DNA of 35,965 nt from Rhodoblastus sp. (GTDB lineage: Bacteria > Pseudomonadota > Alphaproteobacteria > Rhizobiales > Beijerinckiaceae), in the NCBI RefSeq assembly GCF_019449565.1, contig NZ_JAGRPM010000075.1, forward strand, positions 1-35,965, given 5' to 3'. Shown here in pieces: positions 8,318 through 16,003 of this stretch (its first letter is position 1; every line of letters starts with the position of its first letter). Both the position numbers and the translations under genes were made by a program. The notes under the pieces are model-generated. The model did not search any database, was not told where the DNA came from, and saw nothing but the letters and a program-made list of their open reading frames with translations.

Positions 8318-8634
8318 CAATCGTCGTCCTTGTCCGCCTTGGCGGCCTTGCCGCTGGCGTCGCCGCCGGAGACGATCACGCCCGAAGTCGGATCGACGAA
8401 TAGCTCAGCCTTCTTTCCGGCCTTGTCGAGCACATAGAATTCGCCGCAGGCCTTCTTGATCTCGCCGCTGCGGATCTCGTAGCCCTGCTCGGCCACCTTG
8501 GCCTTCAGGGCGTCCAGGGACAGGTAGTCCGCCGCCGGCTTCGCCGTGCAGGGCCGGCCGAGGCTGTCCGCCCGGGCCATGCCGGTCGCCCCGATGACTG
8601 CGGCGGCGCTCGCCAGAATAAGCCATTTACGCAT
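8317..8634 (-). CDS. Periplasmic PepSY-domain protein
   Basis: 105 residues with a signal peptide (1-22, ending ARA-D) followed by one PepSY-type domain. The pattern is LSLDALKAKVAEQGYEIRSGEIKKACGEFYVLDKAGKKAELFVDP and TSGVIV, then a Lys/Asp-rich tail. PepSY domains are small periplasmic modules thought to bind peptides or restrain partner proteins. This one is fused by translational coupling to the cytochrome b561 gene and is transcribed away from a second PepSY gene and a two-component system. A shared control region of about 300 bases separates the two units. Confidence 0.82.
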   Translation of the reverse strand: MRKWLILASAAAVIGATGMARADSLGRPCTAKPAADYLSLDALKAKVAEQGYEIRSGEIKKACGEFYVLDKAGKKAELFVDPTSGVIVSGGDASGKAAKADKDDD

Positions 8635-8725
8635 CGTCTTTTCCTTTCCATTCGCGCCCGGCGCTCTCGCTCGGGCAATGTCGAGGGTTATGACGGAAAG
8701 CCGATGACGGCCGCCTGATGGTCCA

Positions 8726-8742
8726 TGTCAGCCAATTGTCAG
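8726..8742 (+). promoter_or_regulatory. Direct-repeat operator, copy 1 (TGTCAG-N5-TGTCAG)
   Basis: Two TGTCAG half-sites start 11 bases apart, the one-helical-turn geometry typical of OmpR/PhoB-type regulators. It sits about 90 bases upstream of the PepSY/cytochrome b561 operon start. A near-identical copy sits 140 bases away, ahead of the two-component operon. The adjacent response regulator is the obvious candidate binder (inference). Confidence 0.6.
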
Positions 8743-8865
8743 GTGACCCGCGGGGCGACCAGGGTGAAAATTCTTCGCCTTTTCGTTCCGGCCGCGTAGA
8801 TTCACAGGATGCCCAACGCATGGTTCGCTTCAGGCGCGGGACGGGCGAACAGCGTCGGTGATCCA

Positions 8866-8882
8866 TGTCAGCGATTTGTCAG
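8866..8882 (+). promoter_or_regulatory. Direct-repeat operator, copy 2 (TGTCAG-N5-TGTCAG)
   Basis: Same two half-sites and spacing as copy 1, and the flanking bases match too (tccaTGTCAG...TGTCAGG). It ends 11 bases before a GATAAT -10 element at 8894, almost the spacing seen for PhoP boxes at activated promoters. This suggests that the regulator encoded just downstream activates its own operon. Confidence 0.65.
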
Positions 8883-8893
8883 GCGGGATGCGG

Positions 8894-8899
8894 GATAAT
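8894..8899 (+). promoter_or_regulatory. Probable -10 element (GATAAT) of the PepSY/two-component operon
   Basis: One mismatch to TATAAT and no good -35 hexamer at the usual distance. The direct-repeat operator occupies the -35 position, as at activator-dependent promoters. It lies about 30 bases upstream of the ATG at 8930. Confidence 0.45.
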
Positions 8900-8929
8900 C
8901 CGGCCTCGAACCTCGGAAAACATGATCCC

Positions 8930-9241
8930 ATGTCACGGCTGCATTCCGCGCTCGTCGCGCTCTCTGTCCTGCTTTCCGCCGCGTCTCCCGCGCCGGCTGA
9001 CGAGTCGCGCCGCGATCAGGACGAGGCGCGCGAGGCGGTCGAGCGCGGCGCCATCCGCCCGCTCGAAGAAATCCTGGCGAAATTACACGACCGCTTCCCC
9101 GGCGAAATCGTCAAAATCAAGCTTGAACGCGAACACGGGCTTTGGGTCTATGAGTTTCGGCTGCTGGACCCGCGCGGCCGCCTGCGCGAAATCACCGTCG
9201 ACGCCGCGACGGGCGCCGTGACAGAGGCCGGAGACGATTGA
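8930..9241 (+). CDS. Periplasmic PepSY-domain protein, co-encoded with the two-component system
   Basis: 103 residues from the ATG at 8930: a signal peptide (about 1-19, ending PAPA-D), then a PepSY domain. The domain pattern is AVERGAIRPLEEILAKL, GEIVKIKLEREHGLWVYEFRLLD and GRLREITVDAATGAV. This layout is common for small periplasmic PepSY proteins encoded directly ahead of PhoPQ/PmrAB-like systems, where they may tune the sensor. The upstream frame to 8858 would add 24 residues without signal-peptide character, so the internal ATG is preferred; its ribosome site is weak. The stop TGA overlaps the ATG of the response regulator by one base. Confidence 0.82.
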   Translation: MSRLHSALVALSVLLSAASPAPADESRRDQDEAREAVERGAIRPLEEILAKLHDRFPGEIVKIKLEREHGLWVYEFRLLDPRGRLREITVDAATGAVTEAGDD

Positions 9242-9903
9242 TGCGCGTTCTTCTCGTCGAAGACGATGACCGGATCGCGGTCGATGTCGAACGCGCCCTT
9301 GTCGCCGCCGGCTATCTCGTCGAACGCGCGAAAAACGGCGAGGACGCCTGGTTTCTCGGCGACACCGAAGATTATGTCGCCGTCGTGCTCGATCTTGGCC
9401 TGCCCGGCATGGACGGCCTCGCCGTGCTCAAGCGCTGGCGCGGGAGCGGACGCGCGACGCCGGTGCTCGTACTGACCGCGCGCGGTTCCTGGGCCGAAAA
9501 GGTCGAGGGGATCGACGCCGGCGCCGACGATTATCTCGCCAAGCCGTTCCAGATGGAGGAATTGCTGGCGCGGCTGCGCTCGGTCATCCGCCGCTCGGCC
9601 GGCCACGCCTCGTCCGTCGCCTCGGTCGGCGCGCTCGCGCTCGACGAACGCGCGATGAAGGTCAGTCTCGGCGGCGCGCCCGTCGATCTTTCGCCGCTCG
9701 AATATCGCCTCGTCGCCTATCTGATGCTGCGCCGGGGCCGGGTCGTGCCGCAGCAGGAGCTGATCGAGAATGTCTATGGCCAGGACGAGCAATCGTCCAA
9801 CGCCATTGAAGTGCTGGTCGGGCGGGTGCGCCGCAAACTCGGCAGCGAGTGGATCGAGACGCGGCGCGGCTTTGGCTATCTGATGCCGGAGCATATCGCG
9901 TGA
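9241..9903 (+). CDS. OmpR/PhoB-family response regulator
   Basis: 220 residues. The receiver domain (1-115) has the acidic pocket EDDD (7-10), phospho-acceptor Asp51 in VVLDLGLPGMDG, the switch Thr in LTARG and the conserved lysine in YLAKPF. The winged-helix DNA-binding domain (about 130-218) has LSPLEYRLVAYLMLRRGRVV and NAIEVLVGRVRRKLG, ending in the RRGFGYLM wing. It should bind direct-repeat DNA as a phosphorylated dimer. The TGTCAG-N5-TGTCAG pairs upstream fit that geometry. Start at ATG 9241, overlapping the PepSY stop; the stop overlaps the kinase start as GTGA. Confidence 0.95.
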   Translation: MRVLLVEDDDRIAVDVERALVAAGYLVERAKNGEDAWFLGDTEDYVAVVLDLGLPGMDGLAVLKRWRGSGRATPVLVLTARGSWAEKVEGIDAGADDYLAKPFQMEELLARLRSVIRRSAGHASSVASVGALALDERAMKVSLGGAPVDLSPLEYRLVAYLMLRRGRVVPQQELIENVYGQDEQSSNAIEVLVGRVRRKLGSEWIETRRGFGYLMPEHIA

Positions 9904-11258
9904 TCCGCCGCTCCCTGCGCCTGCGGCTGGCGCTGGCCGGCGCGCTGGCCGTCTCGCTTGCGCTGGCCCTCGCCGGCTTCGGCCTGACGCTGCTTTTCGA
10001 GCGCCATGTCTACCGAACGCTCTCGGACGACCTCGACGTCGATCTGCGCCAGATCATCGGGGGCCTCGAAATTGCTCGGGGCGGCGAGATCGCCCTGGTC
10101 CGCCCGCCACCCGACGCGCGTTTCAACGAACCCTTGTCGGGCCTCTATTGGCAGGTCGACACGCGCTCCGGGCAATTGCGCTCGCGCTCGCTCTGGGATT
10201 CCACGCTGGCGCCGCCTTCCGACCTCTTGAGCGAAGGCCAGACGCATTATCATCAGATCGCCGGTCCCGGCGGGAAGCTGCTGCTGGTGGCCGAACGCCG
10301 GATTGAATTGGCGGCGCAGGGCCAGCGCCAGGCCGCGCGGGCCTTTGTCGCCAGCGACCTGACCCGGCTCCGGCGGGCGCGCGACGCCTTCATCGCCGAT
10401 CTCATTCCGGGCCTCGTCCTGCTCGCCTTGTTTCTGGCCTTCGCGACCTGGCTGCAGCTCAGCCTCGGCCTGCGTCCGCTCAACCGCCTGCGGCGGGAGG
10501 TCGCCGACGCGATCGGCGGGCGCCGCCAGCGGCTGTCGCAGGACGCCCCGAGCGAGGTCCTGCCTCTGGTGCGCGAGGTCAACGCCCTGCTCGACACGCA
10601 GGAGAAGGAATTGCAGCGCGCGCGCGGCCGCGCCGCCGATCTCGCCCACGGGTTGAAAACGCCGCTGGCGGCTTTGGCGGGCGACGCCCGCAAGCTACGC
10701 GCCCGGGGCAGCCCGGATGTGGCGGATTCGCTTGACGAGATCGGCGAGGCCATGCGGCGCCATGTCGAGCGCGAATTGGCGCGCGCCCGCGTTCAGGCTG
10801 TGGCGACGCAGCGCGGGCGCCATGCGACGCCGCTGCGTGAGGTCGTAGAAGCTCTGATCCGCACCCTGAGCCGCACCGAGAACGGCGAAAACATTCGTTT
10901 TGAAGACGAAGTCGCTGAAACGGTTCTCGCGCCGTTCGAACGCCTCGATCTGACCGAACTGATCGGCAACCTGCTCGATAACGCCGCCCGGCACGCCAAG
11001 TCGCGCGTTCGGGTCTCAAGCGAGGGCGGCGCCCGCCTGACGGTTATGATTGAGGACGACGGCCCGGGGCTCGATCCGGCGCAGGAAGCCTTCGTCCGTC
11101 AACGCGGCGGGCGGCTGGACCAGGGCGGCGGCGCCGGACTCGGGCTCGCCATCACGCAAGACATTCTCGACGCCTACGGCTGGCGGATGGAGCTGGCGCG
11201 CTCGCCGCTCGGCGGCCTCGAAGTCCGGCTTGGCGAAGGCGTGGCGCAGGAGTTTTAG
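9900..11258 (+). CDS. Sensor histidine kinase (PhoQ/PmrB-like)
   Basis: 452 residues from the GTG at 9900, overlapping the regulator stop by four bases. Membrane helix 1 is at about 9-30 and helix 2 at about 165-190, with a periplasmic sensor region of about 130 residues between them. A HAMP-like linker follows, then the dimerisation box DLAHGLKTPLAAL with phospho-accepting His250. ATP-binding boxes are N (LIGNLLDNAARHA), G1 (DDGPGLDP) and G2 (GAGLGLAI). The HGLKTPL form of the H-box is typical of PhoQ-like kinases. The signal is not evident; a PepSY partner suggests periplasmic peptides, cations or redox state. It converges with the lipocalin gene 50 bases on. Confidence 0.93.
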   Translation: MIRRSLRLRLALAGALAVSLALALAGFGLTLLFERHVYRTLSDDLDVDLRQIIGGLEIARGGEIALVRPPPDARFNEPLSGLYWQVDTRSGQLRSRSLWDSTLAPPSDLLSEGQTHYHQIAGPGGKLLLVAERRIELAAQGQRQAARAFVASDLTRLRRARDAFIADLIPGLVLLALFLAFATWLQLSLGLRPLNRLRREVADAIGGRRQRLSQDAPSEVLPLVREVNALLDTQEKELQRARGRAADLAHGLKTPLAALAGDARKLRARGSPDVADSLDEIGEAMRRHVERELARARVQAVATQRGRHATPLREVVEALIRTLSRTENGENIRFEDEVAETVLAPFERLDLTELIGNLLDNAARHAKSRVRVSSEGGARLTVMIEDDGPGLDPAQEAFVRQRGGRLDQGGGAGLGLAITQDILDAYGWRMELARSPLGGLEVRLGEGVAQEF

Positions 11259-11307
11259 GCGCTGCCATACCGATTGCCCCGAACTTCTGAATTTGTCAGG
11301 GTTTCTT

Positions 11308-12384
11308 TCAGTAACCGGTCATCTCCAGATAGCCTTTGCCCTGGTGAGTTCCGCGAAAGCCGATCGGACCTTCCCAATATGAAAAACGCGTCGCCATCCA
11401 GCTGTCCGGATTGACCATCGTCGTCTCAATGTCGAGGCCATGGCTCCTCACCTGGAGCCTCCATCGGCCTGGCAGAATGCGGCCCGCCAGCGTCATCTCC
11501 GAGAGCGGCTTGAGAACACTATCATCGCGATCGAGCGCTTGCGGCGTTCCATCGGCTCCGATCCAGGTTCCGGCGGAAAAGCCGCGGGTGGTCTCGTCAC
11601 GAAGCCGAAAGACCATCAGCTTCTCCCCATTCGAGAAATGCAATGAAAACCAGTCCCATCCCTTCTCTGTCGCCGTCAGGGGCTGACTGCTCCATTCGCG
11701 GTCCATCCAGCCGAGGCCCGAGACTTTGACCTCTCGTCCGCGAATGACGAGGACTCCATCAACTTTGAAGAATGGCTGACTGAAATAGTAAGAGGCGCGC
11801 CCGTCATCCGATTTAAGGCTGAAGCCGTCTTTGCCATGCAGGACAATGGACCCCTCGGCGGCAAGATCGAGCGTGTAGCGGAAGTCGGCGCCATTTGCCG
11901 AGACCGTCATTCGCGCAAGTCCGGCGCCGGGCGCGTCATCGCGGGTCGCAAAACGCCAATCGTCAATCCAGGCCGCGAATGGCTCGGCGGTCACGCCGGC
12001 CTGCCCGACGCCGCCACGCGCGAAGGTCTCGGCGAATAGGTGCTCGGTCCCGCTTGTCACGGCGGCGTGCCCCATCCAAACGTTCTGGTTCGCCCACCCT
12101 TTTCGCTCTTTGCCCGGCGCGCTCGCCTGACGGAAGAGCGTCCATTGTATTCCATAGGAGGCCCCCGAGGAATCCTCGAGATTGGCGGTCAGATACCACC
12201 ACTCCGTGCGAAAGCCGGGGTGGGCGCCGAAGTCGCGCGGGAAAATGATCGGCGTTCCTGCCGTCACCACTGCAAATCCCTTCGCTTCGTCACCCAGTCC
12301 AGCGAAGCCGTCAGCAAAGGACGCCGTGCGGATCAAGGGCGCGAGGACCGCCACGAGGATGAACAGAATATGTCTAACGCTCAT
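11308..12384 (-). CDS. Lipocalin-like AttH/CrtC-family secreted protein
   Basis: 358 residues with a signal peptide (about 1-24). The fold family also contains AttH and the carotenoid 1,2-hydratase CrtC. Its signature residues are the FRTEWWYLTANL start of the first lipocalin repeat, WMGHAAVT, YYFSQPFFKVDG, and GLGWMDREWSSQPL with GWDWFSLHFSNG. The C-terminal motif is SYWEGPIGFRGTHQGKGYLEMTGY. It is the last gene of an operon with an FtsX-type permease (11-base overlap) and an ABC ATPase, the same order as attE-attF/G-attH of Agrobacterium. A carotenoid role is unlikely without pigment genes nearby; handling of a lipid or hydrophobic compound for the transporter is more plausible (inference). 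Confidence 0.8.
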   Translation of the reverse strand: MSVRHILFILVAVLAPLIRTASFADGFAGLGDEAKGFAVVTAGTPIIFPRDFGAHPGFRTEWWYLTANLEDSSGASYGIQWTLFRQASAPGKERKGWANQNVWMGHAAVTSGTEHLFAETFARGGVGQAGVTAEPFAAWIDDWRFATRDDAPGAGLARMTVSANGADFRYTLDLAAEGSIVLHGKDGFSLKSDDGRASYYFSQPFFKVDGVLVIRGREVKVSGLGWMDREWSSQPLTATEKGWDWFSLHFSNGEKLMVFRLRDETTRGFSAGTWIGADGTPQALDRDDSVLKPLSEMTLAGRILPGRWRLQVRSHGLDIETTMVNPDSWMATRFSYWEGPIGFRGTHQGKGYLEMTGY

Positions 12385-14842
12385 TGGCGAAGACCTTGGC
12401 CAAGGCGGCCGGAGTGATCCGCACGAAACGAATGATCGGCCAGATCGCAGCCGCAGCAGCGGTCAGCAGCGCCAGCGCGACTGTTTGCCCAAGCTGCGCG
12501 GGAAAGACATGGAACGGGAGACGCCAGCCGAAGGCCTGCACGTTCACGACCGCGACGAGCTGCCACGCAAGGGCGAGCCCAAGCGGCAAAGCAAACGCCG
12601 AGGTCACGGCGGCGAGCAGCAGAACGCGCAGGAATTCAAGTTGCGCCAGACGCATGCGCGAGACTCCGACAGCCCAGACAGGCGCAAGCTGAGCCAGACG
12701 GACGTTGCCGAGAGTCAGGAAGTTCGCCAGGAGAGCGATGCCTGCGACCAGCAGCGTCAGGAGGTTCAGCGCCGCCGTCACCGCGAATGTGCGCTCGAAA
12801 ATGCGCATCGAGAGGTTTTTGATGGCGGCCTGATCGCTGATCTGGCTGATTTGCTGACCAAATTCCGTCTGCAGGGCGTCGATCAACTCTGGGACCGCCT
12901 TCGGCGCCGTTCTAAGGCTATAGCCCATGCGCGGCGTCTCTGGCCAAAGGCGCATCAATCTGTCGATGTCGATCCGAAGCTGACCTTTTGGATTGCCGTA
13001 ATCGGGAAAAATGCCGGCGATCCTGACGCGCCATTGGCCGTCAGCGGCCGGAACGTCGAGCGTGGACCCCAGCGCGAGATCCAATCGCCGCGCGAGCTGT
13101 TCGCTGACGAGCGCGCCCTCGCCACGCTGCAGCTCGCCCCATGCGTCCCCGGTTTCGGAAAGCATCGGAAAATGATTTCGATAGGTCTCGTGAGGCTTCA
13201 TTCCGACGATGTCCACAGGCCAGCCCCCCAGCCTGATCTTGATTTTGGACATTGGCAGGATGGCGGATACTTCCGGCCGCTTCTCGAGCCAGGCCTCGAT
13301 TTGTTGCGTTTCGGCGTTTCCCGCCACCTCGAAATAAACTTCGGCGACCAAACGCTCGTCGAGCCATTGCGTGAAAGTCTTACGAAATCCCTCGACCATG
13401 GCGCCGACGCCAACATTGGTCGACAGCGCGAGCAACAGGGCCATCAGGGCGAGCGAAAGGCCGGGGAGTTGTTGCCGGCAGTCCGCCCAGAACCACTGCG
13501 CAAGCGGCTGGGACGCGTATTTCTCGCCGAGGCGCAAGACGCCGTCGAGCAAGAGCGGCAGCAACAGCGCGGCGCCGAGGAGCAGGCCGGCGATCATCCC
13601 AAACGCCGCATAAAGCCCCTTGCCGTAAAAATGTGCGACGAGAAACGCGGCAATTCCAAGCGCCCCGAGAACGGATCGGCGCCACAGGAATTTTTGCTGA
13701 ACCTGACGCCAGGCGAAAGGCTGAGCCGCCATCAGGACGGGCAAGTAAAAGGCCTTGAAAAGCCCCCCACCCGCCGCGACGAGCGAGCCGATCACGGCGA
13801 TGCCCAGACCTGAAATCCACCACATCGGATCGAGCGCCAGTTGTCCCGCCACCCGCGCTCCATAAAGCCCATCGAGACTTGCCGCCATATCGGGCAAAAG
13901 GGCGGCGGCGAGCAGATAGCCCGCCCCGACGCCGGCGCTTCCGGCGACCAGCGCCAACAACGCCAATTCTCCGAGCATCGCGACAATGAGCGTGCGCGCC
14001 GAGACTCCAACCGCGCGCATTGTCCGCACCATCGCGAGACGTTGTTCGAACGCCAGACCGAAAGCCGCGTGGACGATGAAAAATCCAACGAGACAGGCGA
14101 GCAATCCGAAAGCGGTGAGGTTCAGATGAAAGCTTTCCGTGAGCCGTCGAATGTCGCTCTCCTCCTCGCGCGGCGGCACAAGGCGGAGCGCATCGCCGGC
14201 GACCGTCGCGAGCGGCGGCGCGACAGCGCTAGGCGGCTCCTTGAAGATCAGCCGGGAAATTTGCTCTGGCCGATTCAGCACGGCTTGCGCGACGCCGATA
14301 TCGACAACCAGAGCCCCGGGCAGCGCGGCGGCAAGCGCCTCGATCGGAGGCAGCGTCTTGCCGCCATCAATGACAATTGCCACGCTTTCCGCCGCCGATA
14401 GTTCGCGCAAGGTCTCGGGCGTGACGATCATCCGTCCCGGCGGTTTGAGAAAGGCGCCGAGCGCGCCCTCGCCCGCCACTACGGCGACCCCGGCTTCGCG
14501 CGGCAAAGTGACAGGCTCTATGCCGATAAGCCGGAAGCGTTTGCCGTGGATCCGAACGGTCCCTTCTAGCACTGGCGAGACCTTCCAGCCTGCCAGCCGC
14601 AGCTTGACGAACAGGTCTTGCGAAACCGACCCGCCGCGCGTGGGGACAATGCTGCGCGCGCCACCGGCGCCGAATATTGAGGCCGCGCGGTCATAACTCG
14701 CGCGCGCATGCTCGTTCAAAGCCTGGACGCCGCTCCACAGCGCCGTAGCGATGGCCAGGCCGACAAACAGCGCGCCGAAATTGACCGGATGACGGCGCCA
14801 GTGGCTCACGAGCGCAATGAATGTCCAAAATGCCTGTGTCAC
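12374..14842 (-). CDS. ABC transporter permease, FtsX/MacB-like (AttF/AttG-like)
   Basis: 822 residues with an N-terminal membrane anchor (about 20-40), a large periplasmic MacB_PCD-like domain and a core helix group. A second periplasmic domain and a last group of three FtsX-type helices follow (LLTLLVAGIALLANFL ... WLVAVV). This two-module, eight-to-ten-helix form equals a fusion of the two permeases (AttF plus AttG) seen separately in some genomes. Such mechanotransmission-type ABC systems use cytoplasmic ATP hydrolysis to move lipoproteins or lipids within the envelope. The GTG start at 14842 overlaps the ATPase stop (GTGA), and its TAG stop lies inside the lipocalin gene. Confidence 0.85.
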   Translation of the reverse strand: MTQAFWTFIALVSHWRRHPVNFGALFVGLAIATALWSGVQALNEHARASYDRAASIFGAGGARSIVPTRGGSVSQDLFVKLRLAGWKVSPVLEGTVRIHGKRFRLIGIEPVTLPREAGVAVVAGEGALGAFLKPPGRMIVTPETLRELSAAESVAIVIDGGKTLPPIEALAAALPGALVVDIGVAQAVLNRPEQISRLIFKEPPSAVAPPLATVAGDALRLVPPREEESDIRRLTESFHLNLTAFGLLACLVGFFIVHAAFGLAFEQRLAMVRTMRAVGVSARTLIVAMLGELALLALVAGSAGVGAGYLLAAALLPDMAASLDGLYGARVAGQLALDPMWWISGLGIAVIGSLVAAGGGLFKAFYLPVLMAAQPFAWRQVQQKFLWRRSVLGALGIAAFLVAHFYGKGLYAAFGMIAGLLLGAALLLPLLLDGVLRLGEKYASQPLAQWFWADCRQQLPGLSLALMALLLALSTNVGVGAMVEGFRKTFTQWLDERLVAEVYFEVAGNAETQQIEAWLEKRPEVSAILPMSKIKIRLGGWPVDIVGMKPHETYRNHFPMLSETGDAWGELQRGEGALVSEQLARRLDLALGSTLDVPAADGQWRVRIAGIFPDYGNPKGQLRIDIDRLMRLWPETPRMGYSLRTAPKAVPELIDALQTEFGQQISQISDQAAIKNLSMRIFERTFAVTAALNLLTLLVAGIALLANFLTLGNVRLAQLAPVWAVGVSRMRLAQLEFLRVLLLAAVTSAFALPLGLALAWQLVAVVNVQAFGWRLPFHVFPAQLGQTVALALLTAAAAAIWPIIRFVRITPAALAKVFANER

Positions 14843-15558
14843 AATTCCTTGATCACTCCCGAGCTGAGTGTGACCTGACGTTCAAGTCTGGCCGCAAGGC
14901 GTTTGCTATGCGTAATCATCAGAAAGGCGCAGCCCGTCGCGGCGACGACCTCGGTCGTGAGCTTTATGAAATCGTCAGCTGTGGCTTCGTCGAGGTTGCC
15001 GGTGGGCTCGTCCGCCAGCAGAAGGCGCGGACGAGGGGCAAGCGCCCTTGCAATGGCGACGCGTTGCTGCTGTCCGCCCGATAGCTGTTCGGGATAGCGC
15101 TCCATGAGATTTTCCAACCCCAGGCGACCGACCAGCTCTTCGCGCCATACCGGATCGAGACGACCGGCCAGACGCGCCTGGAAGGCGACATTGGCCCGGA
15201 TCGTCAGACTTGGAATGAGGTTGAACTGCTGGAACACGACGGCCAGCGTTTCCCGCCTGAGCGCGGCGCGGCCGAAATCCGGGAGCCGCGTTACAGCGAC
15301 GTCGTCCAGGAATATTTCGCCCTCGTCGGCGTCGTCCAGTCCCGCGATGAGATGCAGGAGCGTGCTCTTGCCGCTGCCGGATTCCCCCATGAGCGCGAGG
15401 CTCGAGCCCACATCGAGCTCAAGATCGACGCCCTTCAAAATTGCGAGCCGCCCCTGAGGCGTCGTGAAGCTCTTTTTCAAACCGGCTACACGCAGCAGGG
15501 ACGCTCTTGTTTCGCCTGCCATCATAACGCTCTTGCGGGTCGGGGCGGCGCCGCTCAA
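14839..15558 (-). CDS. ABC transporter ATP-binding protein, LolD/MacB-like (AttE-like)
   Basis: 239 residues with Walker A GESGSGKST (58-66), Q-loop VVFQQFNLIP, signature LSGGQQQR (159-166), Walker B LLLADEPTGNLD (179-190) and the H-loop MITHSKRLA. The insertion QQFNLIPSLT and the EPTGNLD form are typical of the LolD/MacB/FtsE branch, which pairs with FtsX-type permeases like the next gene. An internal ATG pair (residues 12-13) offers a shorter start closer to the usual family N-terminus. It is the first gene of the three-gene minus-strand operon. Confidence 0.93.
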   Translation of the reverse strand: MSGAAPTRKSVMMAGETRASLLRVAGLKKSFTTPQGRLAILKGVDLELDVGSSLALMGESGSGKSTLLHLIAGLDDADEGEIFLDDVAVTRLPDFGRAALRRETLAVVFQQFNLIPSLTIRANVAFQARLAGRLDPVWREELVGRLGLENLMERYPEQLSGGQQQRVAIARALAPRPRLLLADEPTGNLDEATADDFIKLTTEVVAATGCAFLMITHSKRLAARLERQVTLSSGVIKEL

Positions 15559-15704
15559 GCTAGACGCCTTTGAGATGCGATAGCATTAGCACTTCCAGAC
15601 GGCAGTCCGACAAGAAAATCCCGCCTTCAGGCTGTCCAGTGAACTACTGCGGCGCTGAAGCGTTATACGGCTCAGAGTCCTCGGTTCGACAGGAAGGCGT
15701 CCAA

Positions 15705-15998
15705 ATGAACACGGCGAATTTGCAGCTTGAAGGCGTCTATGCGGTGCTTGCAGCGCTTTTGCAAACGCTCTTGGACAAGAAGGTCATGACGGGCGAAGAA
15801 CTCGGCCGCCTGCTCACGGAGGTTGAGGGCGCCATCATGGCCGATGCGAGCCGGCCCAGCGAGGTCCGGGCCTCGAATGTCGAGGCGATGTGCTTTCCCA
15901 TTCGATTCCTGAAATCGTCGCTGCACGCCTCTTCGCGGGGACAGCGGCCATCCTTCGCAGAGGTCACTTCACGCATCAGGGCGACGCGGGACGAGTAG
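15705..15998 (+). CDS. Small helical protein of unknown function
   Basis: 97 residues from the ATG at 15705, which has AGGAAGG eight bases upstream; the longer frame from 15570 has no such site. The N-terminal half (NLQLEGVYAVLAALLQTLLDKKVMTGEELGRLLTEVEGAIM) is a clear amphipathic helical pair, after which the chain is basic and less ordered. I do not recognise a characterised family. It is transcribed divergently from the ABC operon and convergently with glutamate dehydrogenase. Only five bases separate the two stop codons, so there is no room for a separate terminator. Confidence 0.6.
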   Translation: MNTANLQLEGVYAVLAALLQTLLDKKVMTGEELGRLLTEVEGAIMADASRPSEVRASNVEAMCFPIRFLKSSLHASSRGQRPSFAEVTSRIRATRDE

Positions 15999-16003
15999 AA
16001 AGG

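Noticed and set aside
12182..13813. 543-codon open frame on the plus strand
   Set aside because: Antisense to the ABC permease; Arg/Gln-rich composition typical of a shadow frame.
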